This document shows positions 5,191-9,217 of a DNA stretch of 9,217 nucleotides, piece by piece. The first letter of the stretch is position 1, and each line of letters opens with the position of its first letter. The notes under the pieces are model-generated. The model was not told where the DNA came from. It saw nothing but the letters and a program-made list of their open reading frames with translations, and did not search any database. Origin of the DNA: Rhodospirillaceae bacterium (lineage in GTDB: Bacteria > Pseudomonadota > Alphaproteobacteria > Rhodospirillales > Magnetospirillaceae). The stretch lies in contig JASLCK010000044.1 of NCBI GenBank assembly GCA_030151865.1, forward strand, positions 1 to 9,217, given 5' to 3'. A program made the position numbers and the translations under genes.

Positions 5191-5874
5191 TTAGCGGGCC
5201 TGAGCCGGCTGCTGCTCGGCGGCGCGCTTGTCCTGAGCCATGGGATCGTGGGCCATGATTTCGCCCTTGAACACCCACACCTTGACACCGCAGGTGCCAT
5301 AGGTGGTCTTGGCAGTAGCGACGCCGTAATCGACATCGGCACGCAGGGTGTGAAGCGGCACACGGCCTTCACGGTACCATTCCATACGGGCGATTTCCGC
5401 ACCACCCAGACGACCGGAGCAATTGATACGAATGCCCTGGGCGCCCAGACGCATGGCCGACTGAACGGCACGCTTCATGGCGCGACGGAAAGCCACGCGG
5501 CGTTCCAGCTGCTGGGCGATATTCTCGGCCACCAGCTGAGCGTCCAGTTCCGGCTTGCGGATTTCAACGATGTTCAGATGAACATCGCTGCCGGTCATCT
5601 TCGAGAGGCTCTTGCGGAGCACTTCGATGTCCTGACCCTTCTTGCCGATCACCACACCCGGACGAGCGGTATGAATGGTGACGCGGGCCTTCTTGGCCGG
5701 ACGTTCGATGACCACGCGGGACACGCCGGCCTGAGCCAGCTTGCCACGCAGGAAATCGCGCAGCTTCAGGTCTTCGTGAAGCAGCTTGGCATAGTCGGCA
5801 TCGGCGAACCAGCGGGAGTCCCAGGTCCGGTTGATGCCAAGACGCAGGCCGATCGGATTAACTTTCTGACCCAT
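5191..5874 (-). CDS. rpsC: Small-subunit ribosomal protein S3 (uS3)
   Basis: 30S head protein at the mRNA entry channel, part of the ribosomal mRNA helicase with S4 and S5. Its 227 residues begin MGQKVNPIGLRLGINRTWDS (1-20). A type-II KH domain follows, with its GxxG loop GKKG at 77-80 inside IHTARPGVVIGKKGQDIE. QLERRVAFRRAMKRAVQSAM (122-141) carries the basic residues (R130, R131, K134) that line the mRNA channel in E. coli. The C-terminal domain is SGRLGGAEIARMEWYREGRV (153-172), PLHTLRADVDYG (173-184), VKVWVFKGEI (198-207). A short Gln/Ala-rich tail ends the protein. The ATG at 5874 lies 2 nt after the rplV stop with AGGAGAAGG upstream. Confidence 0.98.
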   Translation of the reverse strand: MGQKVNPIGLRLGINRTWDSRWFADADYAKLLHEDLKLRDFLRGKLAQAGVSRVVIERPAKKARVTIHTARPGVVIGKKGQDIEVLRKSLSKMTGSDVHLNIVEIRKPELDAQLVAENIAQQLERRVAFRRAMKRAVQSAMRLGAQGIRINCSGRLGGAEIARMEWYREGRVPLHTLRADVDYGVATAKTTYGTCGVKVWVFKGEIMAHDPMAQDKRAAEQQPAQAR

Positions 5875-5876
5875 GA

Positions 5877-6272
5877 TTACGCCTTCTCCTCAGCGCCGGT
5901 TTCTTCGCGTTCGCGAACGATCACCGTCAGGTTGCTGAACGGCTTCACGATCTTGCCGACGCGGCCGCGAGCACGGGCACGCCAACGCTTCATGATGATC
6001 GCCTTGCCCACGAAGGCCTCGGCAACGACCAGACGGTCGACGTCGAGCTGGTGGTTGTTTTCGGCATTGGCAATAGCCGACTGCAACACCTTCTTGACGT
6101 CCTGGGCGATGCGACGCTTCGAGAAAGTCAGCTGAGCCAGGGCGGCCTCGGCGGCCAGACCACGGATCGACTGCGCGACCAGGTTAAGCTTGCGCGGGCT
6201 GGTACGGATCGAGGTGGCAAAAGCCTGGGCCTCGTTATCAGCCAGATCGCGCGGAGCGGTCTTCTTGCTCAT
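5877..6272 (-). CDS. rplV: Large-subunit ribosomal protein L22 (uL22)
   Basis: 50S protein whose long beta-hairpin lines the nascent-peptide tunnel at the constriction opposite L4; hairpin changes give macrolide resistance in other bacteria. The 131 residues exceed E. coli L22 (110) because of an N-terminal extension (about residues 1-19, MSKKTAPRDLADNEAQAFAT) and an acidic C-terminal tail. The core shows SIRTSPRKLNLVAQSIRGLA (21-40), VLQSAIANAENNHQLDVDRL (62-81) and the hairpin tip MKRWRARARGRVGKI (94-108). The ATG at 6272 was chosen over an upstream in-frame ATG (6341) that overlaps rpsS; AGAGGAAG in the last rpsS codons is its ribosome-binding site. The gap to rpsS is 4 nt. Confidence 0.97.
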   Translation of the reverse strand: MSKKTAPRDLADNEAQAFATSIRTSPRKLNLVAQSIRGLAAEAALAQLTFSKRRIAQDVKKVLQSAIANAENNHQLDVDRLVVAEAFVGKAIIMKRWRARARGRVGKIVKPFSNLTVIVREREETGAEEKA

Positions 6273-6276
6273 CGCG

Positions 6277-6555
6277 TTACTTCCTCTTGGCCTTCTTGTC
6301 GACAGCGTGGCCGTAGTAGGTACGAGTCGGCGAGAATTCACCGAACTTGTGACCCACCATGTTCTCGGTCACGAGGACAGGGATGAATTTCTGACCATTG
6401 TACACGCCAAAGGTCAGCCCCACGAACTGCGGGAGAATGGTGGAACGACGCGACCAAATCTTGATCACTTCGTTGCGTCCCGACGCACGAGCCTTCTCAG
6501 ATTTATTGAGAAGGTAGCCGTCAACGAAGGGACCCTTCCAAACGGAGCGAGCCAT
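6277..6555 (-). CDS. rpsS: Small-subunit ribosomal protein S19 (uS19)
   Basis: 30S head protein that forms a bridge to the 50S central protuberance and lies near the A-site tRNA, in contact with S13. Length 92 is normal. It carries MARSVWKGPFVDGYLLNKSE (1-20), IKIWSRRSTILPQFVGLTFG (31-50), VYNGQKFIPVLVTENMVGHK (51-70) and FGEFSPTRTYYGHAVDKKAK (71-90). These include the SRRS.I.P.F and NGK/Q.F.PV.V...MVGHKLGEF/FGEF..TR.Y hallmarks. The start at 6555 lies 15 nt after rplB with a TAAGGAGGG site. Confidence 0.98.
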   Translation of the reverse strand: MARSVWKGPFVDGYLLNKSEKARASGRNEVIKIWSRRSTILPQFVGLTFGVYNGQKFIPVLVTENMVGHKFGEFSPTRTYYGHAVDKKAKRK

Positions 6556-6564
6556 TTCGGATGT

Positions 6565-6573
6565 CCCTCCTTA
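6565..6573 (-). promoter_or_regulatory. Strong Shine-Dalgarno site of rpsS overlapping the rplB stop
   Basis: TAAGGAGGG on the minus strand; the TAA is the rplB stop. It is nearly the full anti-16S complement, with the GGAGG core 10 nt before the rpsS ATG. Confidence 0.8.
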
Positions 6574-7401
6574 CTTGCTCAGCTGGCGACGGCGCATAAT
6601 CAGCTTATCCGTCGACTTGTTGTTGCGAGTCTTCTTACCCTTGGTCGGCTTGCCCCACGGGGTAACCGGATGACGGCCACCAGAGGTACGGCCTTCACCA
6701 CCACCATGCGGGTGGTCGATCGGGTTCATGGCCACGCCGCGGACATGCGGGCGGAAGCCCAGCCAACGGGTGCGACCAGCCTTACCCAGGCTGATGTTCT
6801 GCTGATCCGGGTTCGACACCGCACCGATGGTCGCCAGGCATTCGCCACGGACCATGCGCAGTTCACCCGAAGCCAGACGGATCTGGGCGTAGCCCTGGTC
6901 CTTACCGACCAGCTGCACGTAGGTGCCGGCCGAACGAGCCATCTGACCGCCCTTGCCCGCCTTCAGTTCCACGTTGTGCACGATCGTGCCGACGGGGATG
7001 TTCTTCAGCGGCAGGGTGTTGCCCGGCTTGATGTCGGCCTTCAGGCTGGACACAACCTGATCGCCGACAGCCAGACGCTGCGGAGCCAGGATGTAGGACA
7101 GCTGACCGTCTTCATAACGGATCAGGGCGATGAACGCGGTACGGTTCGGATCGTATTCCAGGCGTTCAACAGTTGCGACCACGTCGAACTTGTTGCGCTT
7201 GAAATCGACCAGACGGTAACGGCGCTTATGCCCACCGCCACGGAACCGCATGGTGACGCGGCCCGTGTTGTTGCGACCACCCTTCTGACGCAGACCTTCG
7301 GTCAGCGACTTTTCGGGCTTGCCCTTCCACAGATCGGACCGATCGACGATAACCAGCTGGCGCTGGCCGGGGGTCGTCGGCTTGTAACTCTTCAATGCCA
7401 T
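6571..7401 (-). CDS. rplB: Large-subunit ribosomal protein L2 (uL2)
   Basis: One of the most conserved 50S proteins, needed for subunit association, tRNA binding and peptidyl-transferase activity. The 276 residues match the usual 273-280. N-terminal landmarks are MALKSYKPTTPGQRQ (1-15) and NNTGRVTMRFRGGGHKRRYR (44-63). The central OB/SH3-like RNA-binding domains cover about 70-200 (YDPNRTAFIALIRYEDG, 83-99; GKGGQMARSAGTYVQLV, 149-165). The C-terminal signature is RPHVRGVAMNPIDHPHGGGE (217-236), in which H230 aligns with the functionally important E. coli His229, followed by GRHPVTPWGKPTKGKKTR. The ATG at 7401 is 4 nt after the rplW stop; GGAG lies 9 nt upstream. Confidence 0.99.
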   Translation of the reverse strand: MALKSYKPTTPGQRQLVIVDRSDLWKGKPEKSLTEGLRQKGGRNNTGRVTMRFRGGGHKRRYRLVDFKRNKFDVVATVERLEYDPNRTAFIALIRYEDGQLSYILAPQRLAVGDQVVSSLKADIKPGNTLPLKNIPVGTIVHNVELKAGKGGQMARSAGTYVQLVGKDQGYAQIRLASGELRMVRGECLATIGAVSNPDQQNISLGKAGRTRWLGFRPHVRGVAMNPIDHPHGGGEGRTSGGRHPVTPWGKPTKGKKTRNNKSTDKLIMRRRQLSK

Positions 7402-7405
7402 CGCA

Positions 7406-7714
7406 TTAGACTCCCGTCGTCACATCGATCGACTGGCCATCGGCCAAGGAGATAATCGCCTTCTTGAAGTCATTGCGCTTGCCGAGGTAACCACGGAAAC
7501 GCTTGGTCTTGCCCAGCTGACGCAGGGTGTTGACGGCCTTGACCTTCACATTGAAGACGATTTCGATCGCCTGCTTGATTTCACCCTTGGTCGCGTCCAG
7601 CGGAACGCGGAAGGTGACCTGGTTGTGCTCGGACCCCATGGTCGCCTTTTCGGTGATCACCGGGGCGCGGACGATATCATACGCCCGTTCCTTGCTGATC
7701 TGGGCCTTGCTCAT
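7406..7714 (-). CDS. rplW: Large-subunit ribosomal protein L23 (uL23)
   Basis: 50S tunnel-exit protein and the main docking site for trigger factor and SRP. Its 102 residues show ERAYDIVRAPVITEKATMGS (9-28); E22 aligns with E. coli Glu18, the trigger-factor contact. VTFRVPLDATKGEIKQAIEI (33-52) and VFNVKVKAVNTLRQLGKTKR (53-72) follow, with the extended basic loop (about 65-85) and a terminal strand AIISLADGQSIDV. The start ATG overlaps the rplD stop (ATGA), with GGAGG about 12 nt upstream, so translation is probably coupled to rplD. Confidence 0.98.
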   Translation of the reverse strand: MSKAQISKERAYDIVRAPVITEKATMGSEHNQVTFRVPLDATKGEIKQAIEIVFNVKVKAVNTLRQLGKTKRFRGYLGKRNDFKKAIISLADGQSIDVTTGV

Positions 7715-8331
7715 TTCAGTCGAGCCTCCAGAGCCTGCACGGCGTCCTTGGTCAGAACCAGGGTATCGCGACGCAGAATGTCGTAGACGTTGGCGCCCTG
7801 CTGGGGCAGCACGTCGATGAACGGCAGGTTGCGCGAAGCCAGAGCGAAATTGATCTCGACTTCCTGACCCGAGATGAACAGGGCGTTCGCCAGGTTCAGC
7901 TTGGCCAGACGAGCAACCAATTCCTTGGTCTTGGGGCTGGCGGCCGAAGCGCTGTCCAGAACCACCAGCTTGCCTTCGGCAGCCTTGGCCGACAGAGCGG
8001 TCTTCAGAGCCAGAGCGCGGACCTTCTTGGGCAGGTCATGGGCGTGCGAACGCACCACCGGCCCGAAGATCACCCCGCCGCCACGGAACTGCGCGGAACG
8101 CAGCGAACCCTGACGGGCGCGACCGGTGCCCTTCTGATTGTACGGCTTCTTGGTAGTCCCGGAGACTTCCCAAATCTGCTTGGTCTTGTGGTTGCCGCTG
8201 CGACGCTTGGCGAGCTGGTAATTAACCATGCGCGCCAGCAGGTCACTGCGGACCTCCAGTCCGAACACCTCGTCCGACAGCTCGATCGAGCCGACGTTCT
8301 GGGCGTCGAGGTTAACGACGTCGATCTTCAT
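7711..8331 (-). CDS. rplD: Large-subunit ribosomal protein L4 (uL4)
   Basis: 50S protein with a globular surface domain and a long basic loop reaching the tunnel constriction. In E. coli it also represses its own S10 operon through the leader mRNA; that leader would lie beyond the right edge here. The 206 residues compare with 201 in E. coli. The tunnel loop spans about 44-92, with NQKGTGRARQGSLRSAQFRG (65-84), the region of erythromycin-resistance changes in other species. The C-terminal part has KLVVLD, VEINFALASRNLPFIDVLPQ and GANVYDILRRDTLVLTKDAV. The ATG at 8331 is preferred over a TTG at 8340, which would overlap rplC; it sits 5 nt after the rplC stop with GAGG just upstream. Confidence 0.98.
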   Translation of the reverse strand: MKIDVVNLDAQNVGSIELSDEVFGLEVRSDLLARMVNYQLAKRRSGNHKTKQIWEVSGTTKKPYNQKGTGRARQGSLRSAQFRGGGVIFGPVVRSHAHDLPKKVRALALKTALSAKAAEGKLVVLDSASAASPKTKELVARLAKLNLANALFISGQEVEINFALASRNLPFIDVLPQQGANVYDILRRDTLVLTKDAVQALEARLK

Positions 8332-8336
8332 CGCCC

Positions 8337-9038
8337 TCAATCCTTCTGCTCTTCGGCGCCAGCGGCAGCCTTGATGCCCGCGGGGAACGGCACGCCCTCG
8401 GGCAGCTTCTTCTTCACCGCATCGCGCACCAGCACCCAGCCGCCTTCCGAACCAGGAACAGCGCCCTTGACCAGGATCAGACCGCGGCTGGCGTCGGTCG
8501 ACACCACCGTCAGGCTCTGAGTGGTCACTTGCGAGTCACCCATGTGACCGGCCATCTTCTTGTTCTTGAAGACCTTGCCGGGATCCTGGCGGTTACCAGT
8601 CGAACCGTGCGAACGGTGCGACACGGACACGCCGTGGGTGGCTTCCAGGCCACGGAAATTGTGGCGCTTCATACCACCGGCAAAACCCTTACCGATGGTG
8701 GTGCCAGTGACGTCCACGAACTGGCCGGGGACGAAATGGGTGGCAGCCAGCTCAGTGCCGACTTCCAGAAGAGCATCCTCACTCACGCGGAACTCGACCA
8801 CCTTCTTCGGCGGTTCCACCTGAGCCTTGGCATAATGGCCGCGTTCGGCCTTGCTCACATTCTTGACCTTCGCCTGGCCGAAACCAAGCTGAACGGCGCT
8901 GTAGCCGTCCTTTTCCACAGAGCGGGTCGAGACCACCTTAACGGTGTCAACCTTCAACACGGTGACCGGCACGTGGGTGCCGTCCTCGGTGAAGATTCGG
9001 GTCATGCCGACCTTCTGGGCGATGAGACCGGATCGCAT
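8337..9038 (-). CDS. rplC: Large-subunit ribosomal protein L3 (uL3)
   Basis: 50S assembly-initiator protein whose extended loop approaches the peptidyl-transferase centre. The 233 residues are longer than E. coli (209) because of internal differences and an Ala/Glu-rich C-terminus. Landmarks are MRSGLIAQKVGMTRIFTEDG (1-20), the beta-barrel core, then FVDVTGTTIGKGFAGGMKRH (107-126), NFRGLEATHGVSVSHRSHGS (127-146) and TGNRQDPGKVFKNKKMAGHM (147-166). Q151 aligns with the glutamine that PrmB methylates in E. coli L3. The ATG at 9038 is chosen over a GTG at 9044 because AGGAAG ends 5 nt before the ATG but overlaps the GTG, and the family begins MRxG. The gap to rpsJ is 11 nt. Confidence 0.98.
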   Translation of the reverse strand: MRSGLIAQKVGMTRIFTEDGTHVPVTVLKVDTVKVVSTRSVEKDGYSAVQLGFGQAKVKNVSKAERGHYAKAQVEPPKKVVEFRVSEDALLEVGTELAATHFVPGQFVDVTGTTIGKGFAGGMKRHNFRGLEATHGVSVSHRSHGSTGNRQDPGKVFKNKKMAGHMGDSQVTTQSLTVVSTDASRGLILVKGAVPGSEGGWVLVRDAVKKKLPEGVPFPAGIKAAAGAEEQKD

Positions 9039-9043
9039 CGTCA

Positions 9044-9049
9044 CTTCCT
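9044..9049 (-). promoter_or_regulatory. Shine-Dalgarno site that sets the rplC start
   Basis: AGGAAG on the minus strand, directly after the rpsJ stop and 5 nt before the rplC ATG at 9038. It overlaps the alternative GTG start at 9044, which argues against that start. Confidence 0.7.
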
Positions 9050-9217
9050 TTAGAGTTTGATCTCGACGTCGACGCCAGCGGCGAGGTCGAGCTTCATCAA
9101 CGCATCAACGGTCTGGGGCGTCGGATCGACGATGTCCAGAAGACGCTTATGCGTGCGGATTTCGAACTGCTCACGCGACTTCTTGTCGATGTGCGGCGAG
9201 CGGTTCACGGTGAACTT
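9050..9217 (-). CDS. rpsJ: Small-subunit ribosomal protein S10 (uS10), C-terminal part only
   Basis: 30S head protein that also works in transcription antitermination as NusE with NusB. Only the last 55 residues are inside the window; since S10 is about 102 residues, roughly the first 47 lie beyond the right edge. The visible part starts KFTVNRSPHIDKKSREQFEI and continues RTHKRLLDIVDPTPQTVDAL and MKLDLAAGVDVEIKL. It aligns directly with the C-terminal half of S10 (SPH..K..R.Q.E.RTH.R...I..PT..TVDALM.LDL..GV.V). It has a TAA stop. As first gene of the S10 operon in most bacteria, its own promoter and leader are not visible. Confidence 0.97.
   Translation of the reverse strand, partial: KFTVNRSPHIDKKSREQFEIRTHKRLLDIVDPTPQTVDALMKLDLAAGVDVEIKL

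Noticed and set aside
6485..6520. 8-bp hairpin (arms 6492-6499 and 6507-6514) early in rpsS
   Set aside because: An 8-bp arm with a loop of a few bases is expected about once per window by chance. It encodes conserved LLNKSEKA residues and has no U-tract.
6190..7455. 421-codon open frame on the plus strand
   Set aside because: Antisense to rplV, rpsS and rplB; same codon-bias shadow, with no family resemblance.
1..9217. Undescribed accessory system, mobile element, CRISPR or phage cargo
   Set aside because: The window is fully occupied by a canonical, collinear ribosomal-protein operon. No inserted gene, IS end, attachment site or repeat array was seen.

Overview
The window is one continuous stretch of the universal ribosomal-protein supercluster (S10 operon followed by spc operon). 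Every gene is on the minus strand and is read from right to left. In transcription order they are rpsJ (3' part only), rplC, rplD, rplW, rplB, rpsS, rplV, rpsC, rplP, rpmC, rpsQ, then rplN, rplX, rplE, rpsN, rpsH, rplF, rplR, rpsE, rpmD and rplO (cut by the left edge). All 21 genes of the canonical bacterial order from rpsJ to rplO are present. None is missing, inserted, duplicated or frameshifted.

The organism is most likely an alphaproteobacterium. Reasons are the GC-rich sequence with a strong G/C third-position preference, zinc-free long S14 (101 residues), S5 with the HHDANGHFGAG stretch and a charged N-terminal extension, L22 with an N-terminal extension, and L14 starting MIQMQTNLDVADNSGARR. 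The genus cannot be fixed by eye; Sphingomonadales, Caulobacterales or related orders are possible.

Layout: positions 9217-4302 hold the S10-operon half and 4262-1 the spc half. The join (rpsQ to rplN) is only 39 nt, so the two halves look like one transcription unit. Most gaps are 2-20 nt. Two junctions overlap (rplD/rplW as ATGA, rplN/rplX as TGATG). Most starts have a clear purine-rich Shine-Dalgarno site, often lying in or just after the previous stop codon. The exceptions are rplP (weak site, 19-nt gap) and rplO, which follows a 99-nt spacer that can form two hairpins. That spacer is the only sizeable non-coding stretch. No terminator, tRNA, rRNA, mobile element or CRISPR array is visible. 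The S10 leader (E. coli L4-binding site) would lie to the right of the window.

The products are all structural ribosomal proteins. L3, L4, L2, L22, L16 and L14 surround the peptidyl-transferase centre, tunnel or subunit interface. L23, L29 and L24 ring the tunnel exit. L5 and L18 bind 5S rRNA. S3, S5 and S10 are on the head and mRNA-entry side; S19 and S14 are in the head; S8 and S17 are in the body. I found no new biological system. What deserves a second look is small and RNA-level: the rpmD-rplO spacer, a palindrome and repeat in the 5' part of rpsE, the rplP start region, and one long palindrome in rpmC.
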